Part shown: positions 23,558 to 35,606 of the stretch, piece by piece | Position numbering within the stretch: position 1 is the stretch's first letter | Layout: every line of letters begins with the position of its first letter | From: Isoetes taiwanensis | Taxonomy: Eukaryota > Streptophyta > Lycopodiopsida > Isoetales > Isoetaceae | Direction of reading: 5' to 3' | NCBI GenBank assembly: GCA_021234155.1 | Contig: JAJEKV010000041.1 | Location: 13,456,310-13,520,309 of the forward strand | Length of the DNA stretch: 64,000 nucleotides | Program-made: the position numbers and the translations under genes | Notes under the pieces: generated by a model | Database searches by the model: none | Seen by the model: the letters and a program-made list of their open reading frames with translations, nothing else | Told to the model about the DNA's origin: nothing

Positions 23558-26500
23558 CTCCCCCACCAAATGACACTTCGGTCACCGGAGAAAAGGAGGA
23601 AGTGCTTCCAAGGTGGGAAACCAAAGAATGGAAAGTGATCCTCACGAATGAGGGCGGGCGCCATTATGGTAATGAGCAATGAGGTCTTGAAGGCGTGTTT
23701 GAAGATGGGCGCCACCATGGTGTTGGAGCCCTAGGGCGGGATGGGCCTTTTAGCCCAATGAGGAAGTGATAGCCAAACCTTTACCTTCAAATATATCCAT
23801 GTCTTCCGCTAAACCTAAGATGGGCAAATGTAAGGAACAAACAACACCAATGTATGTACTCCATGAGAAGGCAAGTTTGAAGATTAGAGGAAAAGGAACA
23901 ATGTAGTCCTTTTTTTTTTTAGGTTTTGAACATTGTCTTGATTTATGTATTTATAATAAATTCAATGAAAATGATTGGATTCTTTTAAATTACTATTTAA
24001 AGAGCCCATTTTGATGCATTTGAAACGAAGAAACCGCCATTTAAGCCAAGCATTAGAAACTTCTAGCCGGTTTTGAAGGTAGTTTAGCTAAACCTATTTT
24101 GGCTACACTAAAATATAGGAGATCCATGCTTCCAGGTGAGGTGGCGGCAACAAACCGCAATGAGAAGTGTCAAGACCATGAAGAGCATCGGCATTCGGAT
24201 TTTGACGCTTCTATTTAAAGAGTCCCACGAGAGCCACGTAAACCGCTTGACGTAAATCCAATTTTCAAGGTAAGTGTCCAAAGTGGCATTTTCCTCCCAA
24301 TTACCGAGCTGCCATTTTCAAAGTGTCCAAAGTGGCATCCCTCCCAATTGGACCGATCCGACAAAGATCCCCAGAGATCCGCGGAGATCCGACCCAGCCG
24401 TGGCCATCCATGACCTTCGTCCAAAAGGGAAGACGCCAATCGGAAAAAGAAAGGAACCGGGCGGGGAGGGGCTCCTAAGGAAGCATATGGAGAGGGAATC
24501 ATGCCCGTGTGCGTGGGTTGCGAGCCATGTCCCCGAATGTTTGAACAAGATTTTGATCAAGAGCACGCGACACCAATGGTCCCATTCAAGTAGAGAGTAA
24601 TTGATAGACAGGAGGATTGACCCAACCGTGGGAATGGTCTTGCTTTCGAGAAGGCCACGCGGAGTTGATTGTAGCCTCCCAAGTCTTTGCATATAAATCT
24701 GAGCAAACTCAAGATCATCGAGTGCGCCGATTTTTGTTTACTGTTCCAACGTTTCAACCTGCCACAGAGGTAAGTGCTGAGCCAATTCAGGCATGTACTC
24801 TTGTTCAAAAGTCTGAGACTGAGCAGGATCCTGTAAATATTTGTTGGTTGGTGATAACAACCAAGCAGCATTTGAGTTGCCTTGAAAAACACGATGGGCC
24901 TCATCCCTAATTTATCCCGGAGATCCGCCGGGTAGAAGTCATGAAAACATAAGCCATGGGCTGAACAACTTCGGAAGATGACTAAGTCGGGATCTTCAAC
25001 CGTGAGCTGATCAAAAACTAAGAGGGCACAAAATAAACCCTTGTCTTCTATAGAAAGATCCGGCCAGATCCGAAGGAAGTCCATACTTTTGAGTGGCTGT
25101 TGATGAACATTGCCATTGGCCGCATACCATTTCAAAAGAAAGAGGTGCCGTCGGGCCACCACATAGTCAAGATAGCCGGAAGGAGTAGAGAAGTCCACCC
25201 GGGGATGTTGGTGGCAATGTCAAGATATCCCTCCTATTTGGTTTGGGCCTCCTCGGCCAGATTGAACTGCTTGCTGGAGCTGATGTTCAAGGTCACGGAT
25301 TCGATGCTCTTTTTCTAACAAAAGACGGGACTGATCACGGACCCGTTTACTAGGAAGCGTGGCATGTGAAGAGGATTGCCCCGGAGTATGGAGGCTGGCA
25401 TGGCAATCTCCGCGTCATCGATGACCTTTTGTTTCCCGAGCCTCCAAAAGCCGAACCGGAGGGACGTTAACTGATTGGTGAGCGTGGAAAGCTGAGCTTC
25501 AAGGGAGGTGAGTCGAAGCTTCACGCTCGGTGAGATTTTGAACGAGTCTTTGTAATTGTCACAAAGCTCTGAGTACAAGGTGTCTAGCTTAGCAATGTGT
25601 TTCTCCTTGTCACTCGGAAGGTATCTTTGGACTTGTTTTGTTCCAATAAGTCCCTAATTTCAGTTTGGAGCTGCGCTGATCTGTAAGTAGGCGGGTCTGA
25701 TCCCGAAAGCACCGGTGAGATCTATACGGCCTGTAATAGAGCCGCGCGTGCTTTTCTTGAAGTTGGGCTTCCGGGGTTTGAACATGGGCGTGGCAGCGAA
25801 AGGTCTCTTTGAACAACAGACGGAAGCCTCCGTGGGACGCCTCTCTCACCCGACCATGAGAGCCTCCCTCGATGCATGGAGTCGCATGGCAGCGGCTTGA
25901 ACATCTTGGCCGGAATTTGTACAGAGCCGCCGAGGATGGGGAGGCGCAGGCCCCGCGTCGCTTTGTCCGAGATTGTTGAGAGGCATGACGGGAATTGGAA
26001 GGCGTGGCCTCGAGGAAGAAGAGGAGACAAAGATACGCGTGGTCCGGATGTTGAACAGACGAGGGAGGTTTGGCGGAAAGGGTACTTTGTTGAGTTTGAC
26101 GTACTGGGAATGCAGAGAGCTACCGAAAGTGGAGGTATGGGAAGTGGAAGGGCTCTCAAGAACTGGAAGATAATGACGAATGAGGGCCCTGAAGATGGCT
26201 ACCCACGGAAATTTCGTGAGACAGAGGAGGGGTAGCCCGAATCGCGCGGCTTTTGAAGAAGACAGAATAAAAAGCCGAGGCCAATCGACATGCAGTGGAG
26301 TGAATGGCGTTGATGACCATATTATAAAACGGCTTATTGATGTGGGTGTTCTTAATGGAATGCCCAAGCAATTTTCGCCACAGAAACTTCACAAAAGTCT
26401 CATGGGGTTTGGCAATATTTGTGAGGCGATGCTGGTTGGCTTGATAAGCAATAGCGCCAAACTGAGTGACATCCATGTCCTGTAAAGCAGCCCAAGAGAC

Positions 26501-27900
26501 AGAAGGTTTTTGCAAAGGGATGTGGAATACCTCAGAAATCAAATGCCGAAAATAAAATGGTGGTGCCATCGACCACCGTAGCAAATCCTTCCGGCCGTTG
26601 ACGATGTGTCGCGATGAACTACAGAATTCTATTTATTTGGGGCGGGAGCTCCATTTGTGAAAATTCGTAAAGCTTGTGGCGTTCTCAACTTCCGACTCAG
26701 ACCAACAAGGGCCTCTCGAAAGGTGGGCCGAGAAAGACACGCACTCCAAAAAGAGTCGCATCCCTTGGAGCGAAGCTTGTAGTGTAGAAAGTTTGGGGGC
26801 GAACATGGCGAAAAGCCGCCGAATAGAAGGAACTGCTTGAAGAAGGCGAGAGCAAGAGAACAAAAGACGGCGGGGAGAGAGGAAAAGGTTTAAGGCCGCA
26901 AAGGTGGGCGGGGGGCATGATAAGGGGCGGCCGCCGAAAACCGCTGATGGTGCCAGGTGTCGAAAGATGCCAAGGAGGCGATTTGAGAGGCAAAAATTTG
27001 GCTAAGTCCCCAAACAACAAATGGAGAAGGAATGAACGGTGGAGATGAGGCGTGAGAGAATGATGGGATGTGACAGGTGGGCAAAGGACACACATTAATG
27101 TCCGGACGGCGTGAAAAGAAGAAATGGCATTCAATGCCGGCAACCTCGGTGGGATATCATTAAAAGGAATGTGTCAGAAGGTACCATGGCTAGATTTGCG
27201 GCGGGAGAAAAGATTCTCATTTTAGAAACAGCCTTGCATTGCAAACACGTTGGCGATTTGTGTGATTGGTCCACGTCGACAAGGAGTTCCTCAGTTGGCT
27301 ATATAAGACGAACCGGGAGTAAACGAAGGCATCCGATGGCGCCGCATGGCTCTTCTTTGGTTTGAACGAGGACCGCACTATGCCCAATTTAACCGTCGAG
27401 TGGATTACCCGCAAGATGAATTGTCCGGACCTCTGGGCCGCCACAATCGCGTGGCGTGAGAATGGGCGGTGGTGTCTTGGGATGGTTGAACATCCCGACC
27501 CAGACCAACGGGATGGAGGTGGTTCTCGCACCTTCGGGATCCCTGAGAGAACCTCTACCACATCCTGCGCATCACCTCTGCTCCAAACCCGGGAGTAGAG
27601 GGTTTTTCTTCTTAGGACTTAGTAGATAGGGCTCGAGCGTTTTTTGTATATAGGGCGATGCCCATAAGCGGAAATAAATTTGGCTGCACATTTTGTAAAA
27701 AAATTTCCACCTATAATATAAATATGCTTGCTGGTTTTAGTCACTATCTTTTGTGGTTAATGCGGAACGACATGACTGCTCGGATGTGCACTTTACGTTG
27801 TATATATGAAATGTTTTGAGGCGAAAGCCATTAACCGTGTAGGTAATGGAGTTCCATCTAATTCAGCCACCGGAAAAAGCGGCGGGTTTAACCTCTTGGG
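23558..27900. other. Unassigned 3' region of the Ty3 element
   Basis: Between integrase and the 3' LTR. Minus-strand open frames at 24557-25198 (GYLDYVVARRHLFLLKWYAA, DFYPADLRDKLG), 25315-25578 (coiled-coil-like LTSLEAQLSTLTNQLTSL) and 26156-26584 (PPFYFRHLISEVFHIPLQ) look protein-like in composition but match nothing I can name. The position recalls the extra ORFs of plant Tat-lineage elements. Confidence 0.45.
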
Positions 27901-28016
27901 CAATTTGATAAGGGCCAAGCCATGAAAACTTTAGTTTACCCGAAAATTTTTGTAATAGAGAGTCATAAAGAAGAACCAAATCTCCTTCTTTGAATGTTTT
28001 TTGTCTTCATCGTTTG

Positions 28017-28900
28017 TCATGTAGAGATTTTTGCAACCGTTGTCCATGAAGAACACAAATATAAGCATCCCTTCGGTTCATCCAACTGTTCCAATTGATA
28101 GACCCTTTCTTTGAGTGCAAAGAAGTGGATTATGGGCGTGCCAGTTGAAAAACAGTGTTGGAAGTATGTATTCAAACGCATGAGAGCTTCTTGACCATAA
28201 ACCAATTTGAAAGGGGTGTGACCCATAGCTATTTTGAAACAAGTATTGTAAGCCCAAAGAACAAGTAGGAAGCTTGTTTTGCCGGTCGGTCGAAGCGTCA
28301 CAAATTTTCTTGAGAATTGTGACCGTAGTTTTGTTGGTGCTTTCAGCCAAACCATTCCCTTGAGGATAGTAAGGTGTGCTCTTGTGATGATGTATCGAGA
28401 GATAATCCGTCGGCTCCTTGATGGTGTGATTGATAAAATGGACACCACGATCACCCACCAGCTCAGGTAAGGGCGGCCGAATCGCGTGATGATTTGTTGA
28501 TAGATGACTTTGGTTGTCTTTGGCCGCGGTGTTGTCCGGAAGTGCGCAAGCTTCCGCCCATTTGGTAGCATAGTCGGTGAGAACCAGAATGTAGCGGAAC
28601 GCAGGGTGCCGCTGCAGAGGATCGATGGGTCCCACAAAATCCATTCCCCATTTGTTTGAAGGGAAGTGGCGTGGCAACCGGCGTCAAAGGAAGAGCGTCC
28701 GCGGGCCGTGGGCAGTCCCCACACAGGCAAGCATCACACGCGGCGGGCGTGGCGTGGCGTCTTTGAAGAGCGTGGGCCAAAAATAACCAAAGAAGAAGGA
28801 TTTTGCGTCGCGTGGTGTCTCCATGAAAATGACCACCTCCGGAGCCCTTCATGGGCTTCTCGAACAATATGTGGGACCTCATGAGGGAGGACACCGTCGA
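28017..28900 (-). pseudogene. Ty3 integrase
   Basis: The core reads NKWGMDFVGPIDPLQRHPAF, YILVLTDYATKWAEA, VGDRGVHFINHTIKE and TPYYPQGNGLAESTNK, supplying the D,D,E catalytic residues (GMDFVGP, GDRGVHF, NGLAE). Further N-terminal sequence with a degraded HHCC zinc region lies to 28900. The frame shifts several times. Confidence 0.85.
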
Positions 28901-29619
28901 AGGATGGTATCCTTACCCTTTTTGTAAAGATGGCCTGCAACCATGGTGTAGTCCGCGGACCTCGGAGAAATTGATGTCGACGGGATTGTCGCTGGTGGAG
29001 AGCGTGGCGTCCTCCGTGGAAGAGCTGTGAGGAGATCTTGCTGAAAATCATGAAACCAATGAGGTGTTGCCGTGACCAAAAAGAGTGGAGCCGTCGGGGA
29101 AGGCGTCCGAAGACTCCGGTGGAGGGATCATCCGTAATGGATCGTGAAAGATAATCCGGGACAACATGAGATTTGCCACCTTGTGAACAATTTCAAAGGT
29201 GCAAATTCTTGCGAAGGAGGACCAACGAAAGCATGCGGCCCGTGGTGGATTTGTTGATCAAGTAAAGAAGTGCCCGGTGGTCAACAAAGAATTTGATTTG
29301 ACCGCCCAAAAGATAGTGACCGGAGGCGTTGGACGCTTGAAAATTAAACCCAAGGCTTCTCGCCTGCGTGGCGAGTAGTTGCGTTCAGCCGAAATTGAGT
29401 TCCGGCCGGCATAGCGGTTTGGTTTGTCGATTAATGCGCATCATATTCTTGAGAAAGAACAGCTCCAATAGCAAAGGCGGAGACATCGACATGGATATGA
29501 AAGGGCTTGTCCCATTGAGGAGGAACAAGAACCGGGGCACGAGTAAGCAAGAGCTTCAAGCTGTTGGAAGCGGCATCCACACGGGAATTCCAAGCCCATG
29601 TGGATTCATCACCGTGAGT

Positions 29620-30350
29620 TTATGAATGGGATCTCGCAATGGTCTGCCGAGTCCGGGGAATGAAGGTGGAGTAATAATTGACCTTACCCAAGAAAGAGCG
29701 TGTTTCCTTTATATTGGCGGTGCTTGAGCCTTGAGCACCACCGTGATTTTGGCGAGATCCGTGGTGATACCGCTTTGCTCGACCACATGTCCCCAATGAG
29801 AACACACGAAGTGACGCAAAAGGTGCATTTCTGGGGATTGAGACTAATGCCGGACTCATCACATTTCTGAAAGACAAGTTCCAATTTATCCAAATGGTCA
29901 GCCATGGAACTGTAGGCGAGAATTCATCTTGAAAAATTTGCAAGAAGGGATTTTCCTTCATAAAATCATGAAAAACTGAGAGCATGATACGTTGAAACGT
30001 GGATGGAGAGTTTGATAATCCAAAAGGAACCACCTTGTAGGCAAAAGTGCCCCATGGTGGTGAAGGTAGTCTTGAGTTGATCAGATTCTTTGATTGAGAT
30101 CTGATTGTAGCCAGAAAAACCATCCATGAAGGAGTACATCTCATGTCCAGCAACCTCTTCCAGAACCTGGTCTGTGAAGGGAAGGGGGAAATGATCACGC
30201 CCGTGGCGATTGAGTTTTGTTAGTCCACACAAACGCGGATCTTACCATTGTGTTTGAGTGCAATGACGATGGGGCTCACCCACCGAGAATGTTTGACCTC
30301 ATAGATCAAACCTGCAGCAAGGAGTTTGTCAATTTGACGCCTTGGCCGAT
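29620..30350 (-). pseudogene. Ty3 reverse transcriptase
   Basis: Motifs in order: VSPIVIALKHNGKIRVCVD, TKLNRHGRDHFPLPFTDQVL, YSFMDGFSGYNQISI, then YKVVPFGLSNSPSTFQRIM; these are fingers-palm motifs of Ty3 RT. The catalytic FxDD segment is damaged near 29920 and the frame is broken at least three times. The RNase H part (about 28900-29600) is too fragmented to delimit. Confidence 0.83.
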
Positions 30351-30846
30351 CAATGCATAATTGGGGTTGAGCGGTGCTTGTCGTTGCTAGGCGTGCATCG
30401 GAACTTGGTAGGAATGGTGAGTTCCCCAAGGTTTTGTTGATCCCAGAAGATCTCTCGAAGCTCCGGCGAAAATGTGTTTGAACTTTTGAAAAAGCGTGGC
30501 GGACGCCCTGCGATGTCTGGGTGTCTAAGATTGGCGACAATCCGGACCGGTGATTGTTGCCCTCGCCCACAATCTCGGCGTCGAGTCCGAATATGGGGAT
30601 AACTTCCATGTCCCGGACAATATGAGCGGGAGGTTGAAGCATAACAGGATGTGTGGCTCTGGCGTGGTGAAAAAAAGAGAGGTTCTTTCGAAGTTTCCTC
30701 AAGCAGAGGTTGCTTCATGACAGCGTGTACTTCCACAGGAGCTGCAGGAGGTTCAGCGTCTGAAAAGTGATCAACACGTTGGATTCGATTGCAAGGAGCC
30801 AGGTAAGGGTCAAGCAAAGTAGCCCTGACCTGGTCCCGATCAAGAG

Positions 30847-31395
30847 TCATTTCTCCCCAAGGATCCAAGATACCGGGGATAGGATGATGAGGCGCTTCAT
30901 GAGTGGAGCCTGAACTTGATAAATATTCTGGGCGTCCTCAGAGTCGGTGTCGGAGAGAGAGGGTTCAGCATTGTCGACGGAAATGATTTTGCCTGTTTCC
31001 AAGTCCATGGTGGCATTGAGGTGACCATCAGTGATGACTAACTGATCCGTGGCCCAGTAATGAATGCTCTTGGCCTGGCGGAGAAAAGGTCTGCCGACCA
31101 ACATTTCATAATCACCTGGATCTTCTCCAGCCTTCCAAACACCAAATTCCAAGGGGAATCTGAGATCACCTATGTTGATGTGAAGAAGAGGCGTGACGCC
31201 TTGAGGTCTCGTGATATGGCCATTGGCCAATTTGATGTCATATGGGGCACGATAGAGTTGTTTGATGCCCATTTGTTTGCGGAGTTTATCCGTGATGAGA
31301 TTGACCGCGCTACCTCCGTCAATTTGAACATGATTGACTTGTTGATTGCCCACCGTGGCATGTACCGGAGTAGAGGTAGCAACAGCCCCAACCAA
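30847..31395 (-). pseudogene. Ty3 retropepsin-like protease
   Basis: An open stretch beginning VHATVGNQQVNHVQIDGGSA and continuing VNLITDKL, LANGHITRPQGVTPL and DYEMLVGRPFLRQ. The active-site triad is DGG where the family usually has DS/TG, which may affect activity. It releases Gag and Pol products in the particle. Confidence 0.72.
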
Positions 31396-31669
31396 AACAA
31401 TGGGAGTGGTAATCGGTCCTTGAGAGCGGGACGAGTTTCAAAATGGTGGCCAAGCTTAAAGGAATTTTGATTTTGGCTAGCTCCTCTTGGAGTTCCAGAG
31501 GCACATGAGAAAAAAGGATCGGATCCGGATCCACAAAAAGTGCGTGGTAAGGAAGCAGCAACTTCTTTGAGTAGGTCAACCTCCGCAATGATATTGGGAT
31601 ATGTCCGAGGCGTGGAGGTTGAGGCGGGAAGGTGCGTCTTGTCGTTGTTGAGCTCGTGGTGGCATGGAC

Positions 31670-33390
31670 ATTAGCCAGCGTCGCGGCCTTCAGCAGCTTG
31701 CATGAGGTTCAAAATGCTTTGGCGAACTTTAGGCATGACATTCGCATGAGTTTCTCCAAGTCCGGTGCAAAATGGACCTTTTGTCTTCTGCGCGATGAGG
31801 AATTGCGTCGATTCGCAAAGGCGGGTTCGCGTACCATTAGGAATAATGGTTAAAGGGGCGTGACGCCTGGTGCAGCGTGAAACCAAACCAACCCAATTTG
31901 ATGGTTGGGATCGGAGGATTAAGAGCACGAAAAATTTCTTCTTCGTGCTTGTTGATCCATCTCGAGGTTGATTGGCGGGGAGCTGGTTGATAGCGTGATT
32001 CTTTGGGCGCTGGTGGCTTCGAAGAAACGGGGGCCGGGCCTTGTTTGCCATTAGCAATCGAGTTGGTAAGCCGTGGAGGCGGACGGATGTGGTCCGATTG
32101 GTGCCGAAGCCGCAACCTGAACTTGGGGAGTTGAGGACACGCCGTGGTGGTATGACCCCATTCTTGTGATGATAACACCGAAGCTTTGAAGGATCAAAAG
32201 GAGAACGTGTGTTGGGTCCCCGTTGTTGCTCTGTTGCTGATAGAGTTGATTGGGTTCGCGCTGCGGTGGTGGCTGGCGATATGGCGATTAGTCTTTGAGG
32301 TGTTGTTTGACACTTGATAAACCATCTTGTTGCGGAAAGGTGTAGGATGAGTGCGAGTGCATTCTTCCGTGGCATGATTGCACATGTTGCAGCGTTTACA
32401 ATGAGGCGGGCCATTGGTGGAGTTGCACTCATTAGCCAAGTGGCCTTGATATTTGCGCATATGGCACCGGTCCGATTAAGCGGCTATGGATTGGCGTGTT
32501 GAGGTTGAACAAAGATGCAGGGAACCATGGCGGGTGGAATGAAAGGGAGCTCTCAAGAGCCACGCATACGGGAGGAAACATTGGCCGAAAGGATTGACAA
32601 GATCGATAGCCCGCTCCAAAGTCTTAAGTCAGCGGTATTGATCATGAGTCCGATAGCTGGAGGAAGTCCTTGGAGAAACCGAGACCAAGATCCGCTCGCG
32701 GTGGGGTATTCCTTGAGTTTGCTTGGCGAGAATGTGAAGACGGTTCCGCAAAATCCCAGGCGGGAACTCAGCGGGCTCTTGTTGAAGGTCATTGAGTTGC
32801 TTGAGATGAAGTTGATCATCATCCGTGGTCCCATAGTGAAAAGAAAAGCGGTTTTCATTTCGGACCAATCTTGTTTCAGTGACTTTTGTTGGACATGAGC
32901 CATTGATGAGGGAGCCACGCAATGTGGTGGAAAAAGATGTGGAATTTCAGTTGAGGTTAAGCATGACCATTCGGATAGCCGAGCCTCAAATTCTTCCATG
33001 TGGACCTGAGCACTTTGGTCTAAAGGTTTGCCTTTCGTGTTGCCAAAGGTGGGATAAGTCAGCTTAAAGGGTCCGAAAGGTAGAGGTAAAAGTCTTTGGG
33101 CTGGACCCGGAACATGATAGTGAGGATATTGAGGTGGAGTTGGAGGGGTATGGTCTTTGGAAAGACCTGGCTGAAGGGTGGGCGAGGTGGGGTGCTTGGA
33201 GGTGCCTGATCATTGGGTTTGAGGTCTCAGTAAGATTGTAAAAGGAAGAAGAGGTGGGAAAGGTAGGGGAAGGGAAATTCTGGGGAGGAGCAAAAGAGAC
33301 ATGTGGATATCCCCGTCCACCCAGGAGATGATGGTTGTATGAAGGCGCAGGCGCATGGGCCGTAAGAGTGATGGATGAAGGCATGTTCCG
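31670..33390 (-). pseudogene. Ty3 Gag
   Basis: The C-terminal part carries two cysteine-rich knuckle-like motifs (CRKYQGHLANECN-like and CKRCNMCNHATEEC, about 32340-32460). The N-terminal part (32553-33390) is proline-rich, then has PSMAHVQQKSLKQDW and FLQGLPPAIGL as in plant Ty3 Gag. It is split over at least three frames. Confidence 0.65.
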
Positions 33391-33715
33391 GGGTATGAAA
33401 GTAAGGTTGAGCAGTGGGGAGCGGATAGGGCTCTTGATAGTGATGAGGGAGACTGAGGGTCATGGAGCAATGTTTGCACGCTTTGGAGGAGGAATTTAAA
33501 CGGTAGACACACGCAGGGTGGGTGGCGCCGAATGGTGCCCTAGACCGAATGTGGCCTCAATGTCATAAGCAGATCTATACATGTCACGAAACCGCTTCCC
33601 GTCAATGATGGCGCCCAATCGAGACACCGTCTGGAAAGAAGTTCTTCGGGCGTGGAAGTTTTAGACGCACATGGCGACGTAAGAAGGGAAAAGCAGATCG
33701 CACCGGCAGCAAGCA

Positions 33716-34305
33716 TGATCATTTTTGGTCCAAGTTCGAACTCGCAAAGACAGCCCTCTGGAGGACCCTTGATCTAACAGAGAATCCCGGGACTATGTCA
33801 CGGATTTGCAAGAAAAGAACAAAGAAGAAGAAAATGGAGCGAAAAAAGAACAATGAGAGGAAAATGATATGCTTCCTTGATATCAATGATGAACATACAT
33901 GAGCTCTACGCAATTGGGAGAAAGACTGAAAAGAGACAAGACTCAAAACTCATCTAGCCATCATATGCTAGCTCTACTCATATATATAGTACAATGGCCT
34001 CTGGCCCAATATGAACACTTTCGGACTGATCTGGTGCCGACTCACGGAAGGAGGCCTGATTTGAGGAATGTTGGCGGTGCCTCTTGAAATGCCTAGAATC
34101 ACTTGGCCCGACACGGGCGGTGACGGGTCATCACTGTCTGGCCGGCGCCTCTTGTTGAAGGACGCGGGGCTTTGGCTTGCGTGGTCTGGCTACTTGGTCT
34201 TCTGGAGCCTTTGATGGCTGACCCATGCACATCTGTGGATCCTTGAGCTTGACCTGGTCCGTCGTATGCATGAATAGTCCTGAACCAGGAGGCACAGGAC
34301 TAACA
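33716..34305 (-). repeat. 5' LTR of the Ty3 element
   Basis: About 590 bp, alignable to 22965-23557 throughout; it ends in ACTAACA followed by ATCCA. The inner border is approximate. Confidence 0.78.
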
Positions 34306-34746
34306 ATCCAGCCATCACAAAGGGGAAGCCTATAATGGTGAAAAGGCCGGGCCGGGGTTTATGAGCAATTCGGGACTATGGCAAACACAACCATGATCAT
34401 AGGCGACTCCGCCTACAAGTGCTATCATAGCAGCATAAAATACAATCATTGCTAAGCCATATCGACCAAAGAATATGAGGCGGATAGGTGGTTGTCCTTG
34501 GTTGTGTCTGTCTTGGCGGAATCCCTCTTTGCCATTCTTGTCGCCCGATGTGATTAGGAACTATCCAGAGCCTCCACGGAACCCGATCCGAGCAAAGGCG
34601 ATCATGAAAGCTATGGGCGACAAATATTTTGGTGAACAAGAAGAGTGACCTCTGCTTTTGAGATAGTCAAATTGTGTGAATATTGTAAACAAGCGTGAAA
34701 TGTATTGAACATTTTGTAATGAATATACTTGTATATTGAGTTTTCG

Positions 34747-34945
34747 ATGCCTTTCTCGACTCACGAGTCGAGAAAGGCATGCTTGTCTGTTGATGAGACC
34801 ATTTGTATGTTTGATTGTGGACCGATGCAGCCCAAATCTATTATGATAATGCTTCTACGTTCGCGTTTCACGGGCCTTGTCGAGAAAGGCACCGGTTGTA
34901 CTTTCACTTTTATGGGCCTTTCTCGACTTCATGAGTCGAAAAGAC
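34747..34945. repeat. Palindromic repeats near the right end of element A
   Basis: 34747-34780 is a palindrome with arms ATGCCTTTCTCGACTC and its complement around a 2-base centre. Related copies lie at about 34876 (half-site TCGAGAAAGGCACC) and 34914-34945 (CTTTCTCGACTTCATGAGTC). Same motif as the array in element B. Confidence 0.75.
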
Positions 34946-35581
34946 ACTACTTCCCACGCCATTGGATGCGGTTGTATGGAATGAATGTTCTCCATTGTAA
35001 TTTGATTTCAACATTCTTTTCTTCGTTTTGACTAATGGCACCGTAATTGTTAATCATACTCTCCTTGCTCCGGTGGTCCGAGCCTGATCCGACACCGGCC
35101 GCATCCCTTTCGGGCATCACGAGACCGCTCCAGCGGCCTGAGATCCGCTCAAAGCGGAAGAAATACCGTTAAAGCACGAGATCCCGGTCACGCTACACTC
35201 TTGCCCGGCCTTTGGGATAAGGTTGCTCGGGAATTCGAGAGGTTGCTCGCTACACCACGGGGATAAAGAAACGGTGAAGATGATGTAATCGTAGTGACAA
35301 AGAAGACCACCATGGTCTCTGCGTCCGATGTAAAATACATTGTACTGTTCAATTTATTAATAAAAATTCTTTTTCAACTAGATCTTTGGTTTCAAACTTT
35401 AATGAATTTCCTTTGTTTCAGTTGCATTGTTCTTGTTCTCGACTCGCTAACCAGAGAAAACTGCAGCAAAGCTTGAATGCAGAGTTTTATTCAAAAATTT
35501 GAATTAAGGATAGTTTTCGGGTCGGGGTGCTCCTTTTTGTGTAAATTAACAGGGTTCCGGAAAAAAGTGGGAATGGAATGA

Positions 35582-35606
35582 GTCCCACTTTAATTAAATA
35601 CGACTT
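35582..35606 (-). repeat. Right terminal inverted repeat of element A
   Basis: Ends in TTTAATTAAATACGACTT immediately before the second CATG. Confidence 0.88.

Larger units (their letters stand above)
22965..34305 (-). mobile_element. Ty3-type LTR retrotransposon nested in element A
   Basis: LTRs 22965-23557 and about 33716-34305 (some 590 bp) end in ACTAACA on the outer plus-strand side of the right copy. The 5-bp duplication ATCCA flanks the whole (22960-22964 and 34306-34310). A purine tract (GGTGGGGGAG on the minus strand) adjoins the left, 3' LTR. Order on the minus strand: Gag, protease, reverse transcriptase, RNase H region, integrase, confirming Ty3. A further 4.3 kb lies between integrase and the 3' LTR, as in some Tat-lineage elements. 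I could not assign the primer-binding site. Confidence 0.88.
22669..34557 (+). pseudogene. FCP1/NIF-like HAD phosphatase gene carried by element A, split by Ty3
   Basis: The left part (about 22669-22964) reads KLVIFDVNGVLAAVYHD, then YPRPRAKEIIEWC, RGFEVGIWSCMAKKNI and FKFIWGSERVEHV. The right part (34311-34557) reads AITKGKPIMVKRP and NTTMIIGDSAYKCYHSS. This is the order of plant FCP1/NIF-type HAD phosphatases: motif I, a RPYxxEFL..FEVGIWSS segment, KPLxxK, then NTLLIDDSPYK. Removing the Ty3 element and one ATCCA copy rejoins SDLDP to AITKG in frame. The motif I Asp is present but the usual second Asp is Asn (FDVNG), and the DDSP-like motif is GDSA, which weakens any claim of activity. One or two shifts occur. 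It is plausibly a captured host gene. Confidence 0.55.
19969..35606. mobile_element. Element A: 15.6-kb TIR transposon inserted at CATG
   Basis: The ends are inverted copies of AAGTCGTATTTAATTAAAG extended by TGGGAC (25 bp, perfect). Direct CATG copies flank it (19965-19968 and 35607-35610). Both termini match element B at 47999-52593: the left ends share GAATTTTGGGACTCG, and the right ends share TTTTCGGGTCGGGGTGCT and GTGTAAATTAACAGGGTTCC. Removing element A restores an exon of the Crypton-like gene. It carries a minus-strand transposase-like gene, a plus-strand FCP1/HAD-like gene and CTCGACT palindromes, and is enlarged by a nested Ty3 element (22965-34305). I cannot match the TIR and CATG target to a named superfamily. 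Confidence 0.82.
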
